A stretch of 64,000 nt of DNA, taken from an uncultured Alistipes sp. (GTDB lineage Bacteria > Bacteroidota > Bacteroidia > Bacteroidales > Rikenellaceae). Shown here piece by piece: positions 41,550 through 51,069 of this stretch. Each line of letters begins with the position of its first letter. Position 1 is the first letter of the stretch. Below the pieces are notes generated by a model that saw only the letters and a list, made by a program, of their open reading frames with translations, was not told the origin of the DNA and ran no database searches. The stretch covers positions 62,001-126,000 of the forward strand of contig CALUNE010000002.1 in NCBI GenBank assembly GCA_944321945.1, given 5' to 3'. The position numbers were made by a program, and so were the translations under genes.

Positions 41550-42284
41550 ATGGGAGAAAAATCGCTTTACAACTATCGGGTGGAACCTCAGGATGTGGAT
41601 TTCACGCTGCGTGCGACGCTGGCTTCGCTGGGGGCGTCGATCCTCAATACGGCGGGGCAGGATGCCTATGGCAAGGGTTTCGGGGTGGATGTGCTCAATG
41701 CGGAGAACCATTCGTGGGTGCTTTCGCGCATGGCGATCGAGATTGACCGGCGTCCCGAGCAGTATATGGATTATGTGATTGCGACGTGGATCAGCGACTA
41801 CGGACGGGTCCTGTCGACGCGAAACTTCACGCTGACCGACGCCTCGGGGCGCGAGTTCGGCCGGGCCGTCACGCAGTGGGCGATGATCGACCTGACGACG
41901 CGTACGGCGGTCGATCTTTCGTGGGTCGGACGCGAGCACGACGATGCCGTGGTGCCGGTTCCGCCGCCGGCCGAGAAGCCGCGCAAGATCCGCGCGGTGA
42001 CTCCCTCGCGGCGTACCGAACACCGCGTTGTCTACAGCGATATCGATTTCAACCGCCATGTCAATACGATGCGCTACATCGAGATGATGCTCGACATGCT
42101 GCCGCTGGATCTGCTGACGCAGGAGGCGCCGGTGCGGCTGGACATCCACTTTCTGAAGGAGTGTCGTTTCGGTCAGACGCTGACCGTCGGATGCGAGGAG
42201 CGCGAACAGTCGGCCCTGTTCGAGATCTCGGGCGACGGAACGACGGCGGCCGTGCGGGCCCAGGTCGAGTGGCGCCGCGAGTAG
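41550..42284 (+). CDS. Acyl-ACP thioesterase
   Basis: A 244-residue double hot-dog thioesterase of the FatA/FatB-like family, releasing fatty acids from acyl-carrier protein. The second half has YSDIDFNRHVNTMRYIEMMLD with the Asn/His catalytic region, and the first half WVLSRMAIEIDRRP. The ATG at 41550 is preferred to an in-frame GTG at 41478 because the promoter -7 element lies between them. Confidence 0.92.
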   Translation: MGEKSLYNYRVEPQDVDFTLRATLASLGASILNTAGQDAYGKGFGVDVLNAENHSWVLSRMAIEIDRRPEQYMDYVIATWISDYGRVLSTRNFTLTDASGREFGRAVTQWAMIDLTTRTAVDLSWVGREHDDAVVPVPPPAEKPRKIRAVTPSRRTEHRVVYSDIDFNRHVNTMRYIEMMLDMLPLDLLTQEAPVRLDIHFLKECRFGQTLTVGCEEREQSALFEISGDGTTAAVRAQVEWRRE

Positions 42285-42327
42285 AGTTTTCGGGGGCGGT
42301 TTTTCGGAGAGCCCCTCCGGTCGAGAA

Positions 42328-42367
42328 AAAATCCCGGAAGAGATTGTACGGTCTCTTCCGGGATTTT
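42328..42367. terminator. Bidirectional intrinsic terminator, thioesterase / GntP
   Basis: A 13-bp stem (42331-42343 with 42352-42364) with A's before and T's after, usable from both converging genes. Confidence 0.9.
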
Positions 42368-42442
42368 CGTTTGTCGGGGCATTGCGGGAGCGCCGGACCG
42401 TCCGGATCCGAAATGGGTTTCGAGCTCCGGTGGCGGAGCCGA

Positions 42443-43693
42443 CTACCGGCAGATCAGATATCCGGCCAGACTGGCGAGGGTGAGCACCAGACCGACTGCC
42501 GTTTCGTAGGGGATCAGCTTCATGCGCTCCTTCATCTTCATGTCGACGGATCCGCCCGTGGCGTGGAAAAACGAACCGTGGGGGAGGTGATCCAGCACGG
42601 TGGCGCCGGCGTTGACCATGGCGGCACCCCAGATGGCGGGGATACCGGCAGCCAGGACGATGTCGGCGAACGAAGCCGAGGCGATGGTGGCGCCGGCGGT
42701 TGTCGAGGCGGTGGCGGCGGACATCAGTGCACCGGCGAGGGGTGCAATGGCGGCTTCGCCGATGTTCCACTGGTCGAGCAGCGCGAGGACGACATCCTTG
42801 ACGGCCGAAGCCTTGATGATGCCGGCGATGGTTCCCGTGCCGATGAGCAGCACGGCGACCGGAGCCATTTTTTCGAGACCGTATCCGAGTCCGGGCATCA
42901 GTTCGCGCCAACGGCGGGTGGCGACGATGCCGACCAGACCGCCGACCGGCAGGGCGATGAAGGGGTCGATGACCACGCCGCACAGCGGACGGAGGATCAG
43001 CAGCAGAATAGCCGTCAGCGGGCCGGCCATGCTGGCGGCGAACGACGGCAGATGTTCCGTGTCGATCCGTTCCGAGGGGATTTCGGGACGTTCGCCGCGG
43101 TTCGGGACAAAGGGCATCAGGACGTAGACGGCGACGATCAGCCCGACGAGTGCCGGGATGAGGTTGGCGAGCATGACCGACGGGAGCGGGGCTCCGAAAT
43201 TTTCGGCGGCGATGATCGTGTTGGGGTTGGGCGAGAGGATGTTGCCGCATTTTCCGCCGGCGATCATGGCCAGCAGCAGACGGAATTTCGAGATGTCGAG
43301 CTGCCGGCCGAGCATCAGGGCGACGGGGGCCACGGTGATGACGGCCACGTCGATGAAGACGCCCGTTGCGGTGAGGAACATCGTGGCCAGGGCCAGGGCC
43401 AGATAGACGTGCCGGGCTCCGAGGCGGCGTACGATGGTCCGTGAGATGGATGCGGCGGCGCCGGTTCGGATCAGCACGCCCGACAGCACGCCGGCCGAGA
43501 GGATGCGCAGTACGGCGGGGATGATCTCGCCGATTCCGGAGATCATCAGGTCGACGGTCTTCACCAGCGGATACCCGGCGGCCAGACCTCCGACCAGAGC
43601 TCCGAGCATGAGCCCGTAGACGGGCGGCGTACGGCGGACGATCAGCACGATGGCGACGATCAGTCCCAGAAGAGCGGCCAGTGCACTGTTCAT
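42443..43693 (-). CDS. GntP-family permease
   Basis: A 416-residue inner-membrane transporter with 12 or so helices, related to the gluconate/H+ symporters. Family hallmarks are the GGKCGNILSPNPNTIIAAE segment and the Gly/Ala/Thr-rich stretch SAATASTTAGATIASASFAD. Its start overlaps the glycerate kinase stop by 4 bp (ATGA), which makes a glycerate or related hydroxy acid a likely substrate. It is the last gene of a long minus-strand series that starts with an ECF sigma factor. Confidence 0.9.
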   Translation of the reverse strand: MNSALAALLGLIVAIVLIVRRTPPVYGLMLGALVGGLAAGYPLVKTVDLMISGIGEIIPAVLRILSAGVLSGVLIRTGAAASISRTIVRRLGARHVYLALALATMFLTATGVFIDVAVITVAPVALMLGRQLDISKFRLLLAMIAGGKCGNILSPNPNTIIAAENFGAPLPSVMLANLIPALVGLIVAVYVLMPFVPNRGERPEIPSERIDTEHLPSFAASMAGPLTAILLLILRPLCGVVIDPFIALPVGGLVGIVATRRWRELMPGLGYGLEKMAPVAVLLIGTGTIAGIIKASAVKDVVLALLDQWNIGEAAIAPLAGALMSAATASTTAGATIASASFADIVLAAGIPAIWGAAMVNAGATVLDHLPHGSFFHATGGSVDMKMKERMKLIPYETAVGLVLTLASLAGYLICR

Positions 43694-44841
43694 GATCGGG
43701 CGACGTTTTTCAGGGTTCGGAGAATCTGTTCGACGGTGTTTTCGAGGTTGGCGCCGGCGTTTGCCTCGCGCATGGCCTCGTCGAGCGAGACGGGTCCCGG
43801 GACGATCGGGAAGAGGGCTGCGAATCCGTTTTCGGCGAGTTCGCGGGGGTTCTCGACCGATCCGCCGAGGGCGATGACCGGGACTTCGCGTTTGCGGGCA
43901 GCGGCCAGGATGCCGCAGGGAACCTTTCCGTGGAGGGTCTGACGGTCGAGACGGCCTTCGCCCGTGAGGATCAGGTCGGCACCGTCGATCAGACGGTCGA
44001 ATTCCACGGCGTCGAGCAGCATCTCGATACCGGGCCGCAGCCGCGCGTGAAGCAGACTGAGGAGTGCGCCGCCGAGGCCTCCGGCGGCACCGGCGCCGGG
44101 CGTCCGGGCGAAAGCCGAGCCCGTGAGCCGTTCGACGACGGCGGCAAAGTTGCGCAGCCCGGCATCGAGCCGTTCGACCGTCTGCGGATCGGCCCCCTTC
44201 TGCGGAGCGAAGACGTGTGCGGCGCCCTGCGGGCCGTAGAGCGGGTTGTCGACGTCGCAGGCGACGATGAATTCCGTGTCGCGGAGTGCGGTGAGGGCTT
44301 GTCGGTCATCGATCCCGGCGAGTTGTTCGAGCGAGGCACCCGTGCCGTCGAGTTCATGGCCGTTCCTGTCGAGCAGGCGGAATCCCAGGGCCCGCAGCAT
44401 GCCGCATCCGGCGTCGTTGGTGGCGCTGCCGCCGATGCCGATCAGGATCTTCCGGCAGCCGCGCTGCAGGGCATCGGCGATCATCTCGCCCACGCCGTAG
44501 GTCGTCGTGTAGAGCGGGTTCCGTTCCGCGGTTCCGAGCAGCGTCAGCCCGGCCGCCGCGGCCATCTCCAGCACGGCCGTACGGCCCTGGTCGATCGTTC
44601 CGTAACGGGCCTCGATCGGGCGCATCAGCGGGTCGTGGACGCGGACCGTGTGCGACGTGCCGCCCCGTGCGCGGAGGATGGCCTCGGTGGTTCCTTCGCC
44701 GCCGTCGGCCACCACCGTCCGCACGACTTCGCACGCCGGGAATACCCGTCCGACGGCAGCTTCGGCCCTCCGGGCGGCCTGCTCCGAGCTCAGCGATCCC
44801 TTGAACGAATCGAAGGCCAGAATGATTTTTTTCAGTTCCAT
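43690..44841 (-). CDS. Glycerate kinase
   Basis: A 383-residue glycerate kinase of the GarK/GlxK family, phosphorylating glycerate for entry into glycolysis. Family segments are AFDSFKGSLSSEQAA, DGGEGTTEAI, GIGGSATNDAGCG and TGEGRLDRQTLHGKVP. The start at 44841 gives the usual length. It begins 11 bp after the sulfatase stop and overlaps the GntP gene by 4 bp, so it is in the same transcript as the sulfatase. Confidence 0.94.
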   Translation of the reverse strand: MELKKIILAFDSFKGSLSSEQAARRAEAAVGRVFPACEVVRTVVADGGEGTTEAILRARGGTSHTVRVHDPLMRPIEARYGTIDQGRTAVLEMAAAAGLTLLGTAERNPLYTTTYGVGEMIADALQRGCRKILIGIGGSATNDAGCGMLRALGFRLLDRNGHELDGTGASLEQLAGIDDRQALTALRDTEFIVACDVDNPLYGPQGAAHVFAPQKGADPQTVERLDAGLRNFAAVVERLTGSAFARTPGAGAAGGLGGALLSLLHARLRPGIEMLLDAVEFDRLIDGADLILTGEGRLDRQTLHGKVPCGILAAARKREVPVIALGGSVENPRELAENGFAALFPIVPGPVSLDEAMREANAGANLENTVEQILRTLKNVARS

Positions 44842-44852
44842 AGGTATTGCGG

Positions 44853-46442
44853 TTATCTCCAGGTCGAGACCTCCCGGCGCCAGCGTTGGATTTCGCGTTT
44901 CTCCTCGGGCGAGGTTGGGGCGGTCGAACCCGGATAGTGGGGTGAATAGATGATTTTTTCGGTGATGATCTGCAGTTTGCCCTCCTTGACGTAGCGTTCG
45001 TCGCGCTCCGAGAGGTGGTCGACCATGCGTTGACGCCACCGGGCGAGCTCCGCTTCGCAGCCGGGTTCGCCGGCCAGATCGTGTCGTTCGCCGGGATCCC
45101 GTTCCAGATCGAACAGCTGTTCGCGGCCTGTCGAGCAGTGGCGGATGTACTTCATGCGGCCGTCGGTGAGGGCCGTCCAGCAGTTGTCGGGTTCGTAGAT
45201 CTGAGCGTGTTCCAGGTCGATCCATTGGCGCCACGGAGCCTCGGGATCGGCGATGAGCGGCAGGACCGAACGTCCGTCCATGTCGTCGGGCGTCGGGCAT
45301 CCCGCGGCGTCGAGCATCGTCGGCAGCACGTCGCGCAGCTCGACGACCTGTTGCCGGCGTTCGTTCACGCCGCCCAGCGTCTCCCGCATCGCGCGCGGCA
45401 GCCGGACGAGGAACGGAATGTGGGCCGATCCTTCGTAGGGATAGGTCTTGCGCCAGTGGTTGTGGTCGCCCAGCATATCGCCGTGATCCGAGAGGAAGAT
45501 AATGAGCGCATCGTCGTAGATTCCCTTGTGTTTGAGCGTCTCGATGATCCGCCCGATCTCGTAGTCGATGAACGAGATGCTGGCGTAGTAGTATCTCCGG
45601 GCGCGGAGGGCCACCGAATCGCCGAAGTCGCCGTAGCAGGCGTCGGAGGTTTCGGGTTGCTCGCGCCGGGCGAAGCGTTCGCCCCACGCGCTGCGGATCG
45701 GGCGCGGGATCTCCACGTCGTCGTACAGCCGGACGAAACGCTCGGGCGGATCGTAGGGGCTGTGCGGCCGGGCGAACGAGATCTTCAGGAAGAGCGGCTG
45801 GTCGAGCGTGCAGACCTCGATCAGTTCGATGGCCGTCTGAGCGGTCCAGGCCGTGGGGTGGAGGCGTTCGTCGAGCGGATAGGCGGCCGCGTAGTGCGAA
45901 TTCCAGCTGATGTGCAGCGAGTCGGGATTCAGCCCCGGGGCGTGGAGCTTGAACCAGTTTCGGTAGTCGCTCAGGAATCCGTTCTGTTCGATGCGGCCGC
46001 TCTCGTCGACCAGTGTGCCGTGGAATCCGTGGAGCGCCTTCTGCGGGAACCAGTGCATCTTGCCGATGCCGAAGGTGTAGTAGCCGGCCCGGGCGAGCAT
46101 GCGCGGCATTTCGTAGCGGTAGTGTTCGGCCACGCGGCCGTATCCGACCATGCCGTGGTGCCAGGGCGAGAGTCCGGTAAGCAGACCGGCGCGGGCCGGC
46201 GTACTGCTCGGCACCGACGAGTAGGCCCGCGTGAAGAGGGTGCCTTCGGCGGCCAGACGGTCGAGATTCGGGGTTCGGACGGCGGGATTCACCGCACCCA
46301 GACAGTCGCCCCGCATCTGGTCGGCCATGATCAGGATGATGTGGGGGCGTTTGGGCGGTGTTTCACCGGCGACCGGTTGTGCGGCCATCGCCGTTCCGGA
46401 GACGGCCGCACCGATCATCAGCAGACGTTGGGACGTGGACAT
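44853..46442 (-). CDS. Sulfatase, serine-type formylglycine
   Basis: A 529-residue exported sulfatase of the alkaline-phosphatase superfamily. The N-terminal metal ligands are in IILIMADQMRGD; the modification motif is SSTPARAGLLTG, so Ser80 rather than Cys is converted to formylglycine, which needs the anaerobic radical-SAM maturase. The second metal site is in FLSDHGDMLGDH. It has a signal peptide (..GTAMAAQPVAG). It stands between two GH89 genes and a glycerate kinase, so it probably desulfates a GlcNAc-containing glycan. Confidence 0.93.
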   Translation of the reverse strand: MSTSQRLLMIGAAVSGTAMAAQPVAGETPPKRPHIILIMADQMRGDCLGAVNPAVRTPNLDRLAAEGTLFTRAYSSVPSSTPARAGLLTGLSPWHHGMVGYGRVAEHYRYEMPRMLARAGYYTFGIGKMHWFPQKALHGFHGTLVDESGRIEQNGFLSDYRNWFKLHAPGLNPDSLHISWNSHYAAAYPLDERLHPTAWTAQTAIELIEVCTLDQPLFLKISFARPHSPYDPPERFVRLYDDVEIPRPIRSAWGERFARREQPETSDACYGDFGDSVALRARRYYYASISFIDYEIGRIIETLKHKGIYDDALIIFLSDHGDMLGDHNHWRKTYPYEGSAHIPFLVRLPRAMRETLGGVNERRQQVVELRDVLPTMLDAAGCPTPDDMDGRSVLPLIADPEAPWRQWIDLEHAQIYEPDNCWTALTDGRMKYIRHCSTGREQLFDLERDPGERHDLAGEPGCEAELARWRQRMVDHLSERDERYVKEGKLQIITEKIIYSPHYPGSTAPTSPEEKREIQRWRREVSTWR

Positions 46443-46455
46443 GAGCGGCTGTTTT

Positions 46456-48735
46456 TCAGATCAACTCCTTGTTTCCGGTCGGCGGCGTATCGGCATTGTC
46501 GAGGAAATCCGTCCGCTCCATCTCCCGGCGGTAGCGCTCGTAGACCGAACGGCAGGCCTCGATCTCGTCGCCCGAGGGCTCGGTGGGATACTCCTCGTGG
46601 CCGAAGGTCCACTGCCACTCCCACTCCTTGCACTCCTCGAGGAAGCGTTTGTAGGCCTCGGCATCCATCGTGCAGCCGGCCTGGCGGATCGTCTCGAAGA
46701 AACGCTCCCAGCGCGGGGCGTAGAATCCGCTCATCAGTCCCGACCAGTGGCGGCAGGCGTAATCGGCGATGCGACAGTTCTTGTCGCCCCAGGTTGTCAG
46801 CAGATTGCGGGCGTTGTGCTCGTAGAGGTCGCTCTCCTCGGGGGTCGTGCCCATGGTACGGGCGTCGCGCAGCCAGCGGCCCAGCAGAAACTCCGGCCGG
46901 GTGGCCAGTACACGGTCCAGATCGGCGATGAGTGTCAGCATGCGTTCGGCCGCCGCATCGAAGGCCGCCGCATCGTGGCGTTCGAAGGCGTGGGCCACCT
47001 CCTGCTGGAGGATCGTCGCGTAGTTGGCCATCACCTGCCGCGTGAGGTCGGTCAGGTCGTAGCGGAAGCCGTCGCTGGCGGCCAGCGTGTCGGCGCAGGC
47101 GATCATGCGGTCCCATGCCTCGACGAGTGTCCGGTTGCGGTAATGGGGGCGGACGTTGGTCGTACCGCCGGGGTTGAGCTGCAGCGTCGGGCGCCCGGTG
47201 AGGATCGATTCGTTGCCGCCGTTGGTGAGGTCGTTCTCGAAGACCGTCGGCAGCATTCCGTTCCAGGCGGCGATGGCCGTTTCGGAGCGCTGGCCGTAGC
47301 GCTGCGTGGTGTATTCGGCGACGAATTCACCGAGGTCGATCGGCTTGTCGCGCCAGACGTTCTCGAGGAACAGCGCATAGATGAACGGCGTCTGCTCGAT
47401 GCCCTCCATCGTCAGTCCGATGCCGCACAGGTTGCGCGAGGCGGGGTCGTGAAGCGCTTCGGCCGGGTCGTTGGCCACGCTGCGGGCATTGCCCGAGAAG
47501 TTGAGGTTCTGACCGAAATTGTGGAGCATGCACCAGAGCCAGGGCTTGCCGTCGTAGGCGTTGGTCTGCTTCCAGATCGGGAAACGTTCGCTCCAGAGGT
47601 CGAGGATGATCATCCGTTCGTCGGGTACGGACGAGAGCAGCGCCTCGATCTGCTTGTCGCCCCAGAACTCCCGGTCGTGGTAGAAGAGCCACCCCTGCAT
47701 GACCCACGTGGCCTCGGGATCGCTCTCGCACATCGAATCGAAGACCTTGCGGCTGATCTGGCTCAGATAGGTCGAGTCGGAGGTCGGCGGGAGGTTTTCG
47801 TTGAACGTGTCGGCCGAATAGAGGTGGTTCGTGCCGTAGAGGCGGGTCTGTTCGTCGATGAACATCGATCCGATCTGCGTGAAGAGCTCCTCGTCGGGGT
47901 CGAGGATGCTGACCTCGGGGAATTCGACCCACGAGGTGTGGCGGACCCTGGCCTCGGGGAAGTGGTCGGAGAAGGTCGGGGGGACATGGCCCGTGAAGGC
48001 CGGCAGGACGGGTGTCATGCCCAGTGCGCGTTCGTTGGCGAGGATGAAGTGCTGCAGCTGTTCGTGGCGGTCGATGAACGACTGCGGCAGGGGGCCTCCC
48101 CAGCCGTCGAGGTTGCCCATCCAGAACCAGTTGAAGTAGGCCGGGCCGCTGAAGAAGCTCTTCAGCTCGTCGTCCGAGAATCCCAGCCGGCGGTAGACGC
48201 GCTGCCAGACGGTGTTCTGGCCCGTGACGGCCAGCGGCATGTTGATGCCGTTCATGGCCATGAAGTCGATCTCGCGCTGCCAGCGGGTTTCGTCCCACCA
48301 GCTCATCGTGTAGTTGAACGTGCAGTAATTCAGGTAATAACGGTATTTGTAGGGCGACGTTCGCTCGGTTCGTTCGGTAGGGATGGGGAGCTCTTCCGGC
48401 AGATTGAGGTTCGTGCCGCACCACGTGATCTGACAGTTGCACCAGCGGCCCAGATAGTACTTCAGGGCGCTGGCGGCCGAGACGCCGTTGTTGCCTTCGA
48501 GGACGATGCGGTCGTCGCGGCCGTAGAGGGCGAAGTAGTCGCGGCCGTGCTTCTGGCGGCCGGTGATCTCGACCTCGAAGTAGGGGGCATACTCCTCTCC
48601 GACGACCCGTTCGACGAGTCCGCGGACGGCTTCACGCTGTTCGTCGGCGTTGTAGACGCTCTTCGGTGTGCGGTGGCACGACGTCGTGAACAGCACGCCG
48701 AAGAGCAGGGTGAAAAGGATGGTTCTTGGTTTCAT
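46456..48735 (-). CDS. GH89 alpha-N-acetylglucosaminidase lipoprotein (copy 2)
   Basis: A 759-residue exo-enzyme releasing alpha-linked GlcNAc. It is a lipoprotein (LFTTSC, Cys20). The GH89 barrel has the ADTFNENLPP and WCMLHNFGQN segments and the acidic TMEGIEQTP segment that holds a catalytic Glu in family members. The C-terminal helical domain ends in LDNADTPPTGNKEL. It lies 34 bp after the first GH89 gene and 13 bp before the sulfatase. Substrates of such enzymes are heparan sulfate ends or GlcNAc-alpha1,4-Gal mucin caps. Confidence 0.93.
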   Translation of the reverse strand: MKPRTILFTLLFGVLFTTSCHRTPKSVYNADEQREAVRGLVERVVGEEYAPYFEVEITGRQKHGRDYFALYGRDDRIVLEGNNGVSAASALKYYLGRWCNCQITWCGTNLNLPEELPIPTERTERTSPYKYRYYLNYCTFNYTMSWWDETRWQREIDFMAMNGINMPLAVTGQNTVWQRVYRRLGFSDDELKSFFSGPAYFNWFWMGNLDGWGGPLPQSFIDRHEQLQHFILANERALGMTPVLPAFTGHVPPTFSDHFPEARVRHTSWVEFPEVSILDPDEELFTQIGSMFIDEQTRLYGTNHLYSADTFNENLPPTSDSTYLSQISRKVFDSMCESDPEATWVMQGWLFYHDREFWGDKQIEALLSSVPDERMIILDLWSERFPIWKQTNAYDGKPWLWCMLHNFGQNLNFSGNARSVANDPAEALHDPASRNLCGIGLTMEGIEQTPFIYALFLENVWRDKPIDLGEFVAEYTTQRYGQRSETAIAAWNGMLPTVFENDLTNGGNESILTGRPTLQLNPGGTTNVRPHYRNRTLVEAWDRMIACADTLAASDGFRYDLTDLTRQVMANYATILQQEVAHAFERHDAAAFDAAAERMLTLIADLDRVLATRPEFLLGRWLRDARTMGTTPEESDLYEHNARNLLTTWGDKNCRIADYACRHWSGLMSGFYAPRWERFFETIRQAGCTMDAEAYKRFLEECKEWEWQWTFGHEEYPTEPSGDEIEACRSVYERYRREMERTDFLDNADTPPTGNKELI

Positions 48736-48769
48736 GCGCGGTTTTTATGCGAGGCAGTGTTTTTTGCGG

Positions 48770-50932
48770 TTATTCGAGCGAGGCGATCAGTCGGCGGGCC
48801 GCTTCGATCGGATCGTCGTAGGGTTGCGTTTCGGTGTGACGGGGCGATTGGATCCACGCCTCTTCCCAGGCGTCGAGCTGTTCGGGGTGGTCCGAGAAGC
48901 GGATTTCGAGACGCGGGATGTAGTAGTCGCGGATCATGCCGCTCCAGAACCGCGCCGCATAATCCTCCTGGAATCCGCCCCAGGTCGAGATCAGACGCCG
49001 TGCGTTCGAGGCGTAGTGCTGCCGCAGCGAATCCGTCGGGGCTGCCTTCTCGGCATAACCGACCCACTCGTCGAGCCGGTAGTCGGGGTGCGAGGCCAGC
49101 AGACGGTCGGCCTCCTTCAGCAGTTCGATACAGCGCTCCAGCTCCTCGGCAGCCTTCGTGCGGTTGCCGGCATCGCGGGCCGTGCGGGCCTCGGTGTAGT
49201 GGCGGTCGGCGACCTCGCCGAGCCAGAGCGCCGCAAATTCGAGGGCGTCGTTGCGGTAGAGCGGCGATGCGGCATAGCGGTCGGCGCCGTCGAGGAAGAG
49301 CTTCACGGCCTGTCCGAAGTCATCGTTCAACGCGTGGCCGTTCGGGCGGCGCGGGTCGGGATCGACCGTCTGCCACGTGAAGCGCGGGTAGGAGTAGAGC
49401 GAGGCATAGACGCTGCGGCGCAGCAGCTGCCAGGCCGCACGCATCGTCGTGTCGCAGCCTCCGTAGCGGGCCGTGCAGTAATTCTCCGTCCAGCGGTCGA
49501 GATCGATGGCCTGGCGGCTCCAGCCCATGTCGCCCAGCAGTTCGTAGACCACCTCGTTGTTTTCGAGTCCTTCGGGAGCCGAACCGAATCCGACCAGCGT
49601 GCGGGCGGCCGGCGATTCGAGCGCCTCGACCGATCCCGAGGCATACATGGCCAGATCGCCCGTCGGGAGGACCTTTCCGCCGAAATTCGGGACGTAGCTG
49701 TAGATCCACTGTTTGCCGTAGAATCCGTCATGGACTTTCCAGGTCTGCTCCGTGTGCCAGACCCATTTGGGGTAGTCGTTTCCGAGGTCGATGATGATCA
49801 GGTCGCGGTCGGGGACGCGGCTCAGCAGGGCCTGGAGGCTTTCGCGGTCCCAGAAGTCGTGCTGATAGCCGAACGTCCAGCCCTGGGTGACCCATACGGC
49901 GTCGGGATCGCCGGCCTTGATCGAACGGTGGATGGCTTCGCCGTAGTCGGCCAGCAGGCGGTGTTTGGCGGCCGTGTCGGCCGGATCGATCGGGAGCTTC
50001 ATCTCGTTGAAGCTGTCCGAGAGGAAGTAGCGGGCCTTGCCGAATTCGGCCTCCCACTCCTGGATGAACAGGGCGCCGAGCTTCTCGAACCACGGCGAAT
50101 CGGGGGCCAGCACGCAGGCGTTGTATTCGGGCGGGAATCCGCCCCACTCGAGCTGGTTGTACGAGATGTCGGGATGTCGGGCGAGGAAGGCCGGGGGGAC
50201 GAATCCCGCGAAGGCCGGCGCCACGGGCTCCATGCCCAGTTCGTGCATGCGGTCGAGGATGCGGTGCTGGAGTTCGAGTTGAGCCTCGTGCCAGCTTTCG
50301 GGCAGCGGGCCGTCGAATCCGTTGAGGTTGCCCATGCGGTGCCAGGGGAGATGGGCGGCGCCGGTGAAGAACGAGGCGATCTCCTCTTCGGTGAGGCCCA
50401 GCTTGAGCCAGACGCGGCGGGCGATGGCCTCGCTGGCGACGGTGGCCAGCGGCAGATTGACGCCGTGCAGGGCCATCCAGTCCAACTCGCGCTCCCAGCG
50501 CTCCCAGTCCCAGTAGGGGGTCGTGTATCCGAACGTGCAGACATTGAGGAAGTAGCGCAACCGATAGGGCGACGATCCTTCGGCCTCGAAGTCTGTCCAG
50601 CGGTCGGGGATGTTGAGATTTTTGCCGCTCCAGGTGACCATCGAGTGGCAGGCCTCCTTCAGATAGCGGTTGAAGGCGTAGCAGAGGGCCGTGACGCTGC
50701 TGCCCTCGATGCGGAGTTTGCCGTCGGTGGCGTGGATGGCGTAGCGGTCGAGCGAGTCCTCCGAGGCGACGAGCCGCAGATCCAGATTCCGGGCCGGACG
50801 CTCGATGGTGCGTTCGATGACGGCGCGGGCGGCCTCCGTAGCGGTATTTTTCGGCGAAGTGCAGCCCGCAGCGAGGCTCACGACGGCCGTTGCGGCGAGC
50901 AGGATCACTCCGTTTTTGGGGTTGAATTTCAT
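48770..50932 (-). CDS. GH89 alpha-N-acetylglucosaminidase lipoprotein (copy 1)
   Basis: A 720-residue protein, lipobox LAAGC (Cys24). Recognisable GH89 segments are SDSFNEMKLP, YSYVPNFGGK and SAPEGLENNEVVYELLGD, the last aligning with TMEGIEQ of copy 2. The two copies share order and spacing of these motifs but differ at most other positions; the WCMLHNFG segment is changed to YSYVPNFG here. The ATG at 50932 is preferred over one 52 codons upstream that lacks a signal peptide. A hairpin lies between this gene and the lipoprotein gene before it. Confidence 0.93.
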   Translation of the reverse strand: MKFNPKNGVILLAATAVVSLAAGCTSPKNTATEAARAVIERTIERPARNLDLRLVASEDSLDRYAIHATDGKLRIEGSSVTALCYAFNRYLKEACHSMVTWSGKNLNIPDRWTDFEAEGSSPYRLRYFLNVCTFGYTTPYWDWERWERELDWMALHGVNLPLATVASEAIARRVWLKLGLTEEEIASFFTGAAHLPWHRMGNLNGFDGPLPESWHEAQLELQHRILDRMHELGMEPVAPAFAGFVPPAFLARHPDISYNQLEWGGFPPEYNACVLAPDSPWFEKLGALFIQEWEAEFGKARYFLSDSFNEMKLPIDPADTAAKHRLLADYGEAIHRSIKAGDPDAVWVTQGWTFGYQHDFWDRESLQALLSRVPDRDLIIIDLGNDYPKWVWHTEQTWKVHDGFYGKQWIYSYVPNFGGKVLPTGDLAMYASGSVEALESPAARTLVGFGSAPEGLENNEVVYELLGDMGWSRQAIDLDRWTENYCTARYGGCDTTMRAAWQLLRRSVYASLYSYPRFTWQTVDPDPRRPNGHALNDDFGQAVKLFLDGADRYAASPLYRNDALEFAALWLGEVADRHYTEARTARDAGNRTKAAEELERCIELLKEADRLLASHPDYRLDEWVGYAEKAAPTDSLRQHYASNARRLISTWGGFQEDYAARFWSGMIRDYYIPRLEIRFSDHPEQLDAWEEAWIQSPRHTETQPYDDPIEAARRLIASLE

Positions 50933-51006
50933 GAAAGGGTGTTTGGGTGGTGAATGGTGGATGTTGCAGGGATCGCCGGCGGGGTTGCGCGGGCGGTCCG
51001 GATGAA

Positions 51007-51037
51007 GAAATTGCCGACGTTTTGGGTCGGCAATTTC
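51007..51037 (-). terminator. Intra-locus hairpin before the first GH89 gene
   Basis: A perfect 12-bp stem (51007-51018 with 51026-51037) with few U after it (CTTCATCC). It lies between the SusCD-side genes and the glycosidase genes and may be a partial terminator or an RNA end that keeps expression of the outer-membrane part higher. Confidence 0.6.
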
Positions 51038-51069
51038 TCTTGTTCGGGCCGAAGTCCGAGGCGGAATCG

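Noticed and set aside
45015-50953. Several long plus-strand frames (up to 1049 residues) over the sulfatase and GH89 genes
   Set aside because: All are opposite recognised enzymes with intact motifs and signal peptides; no independent evidence of coding.
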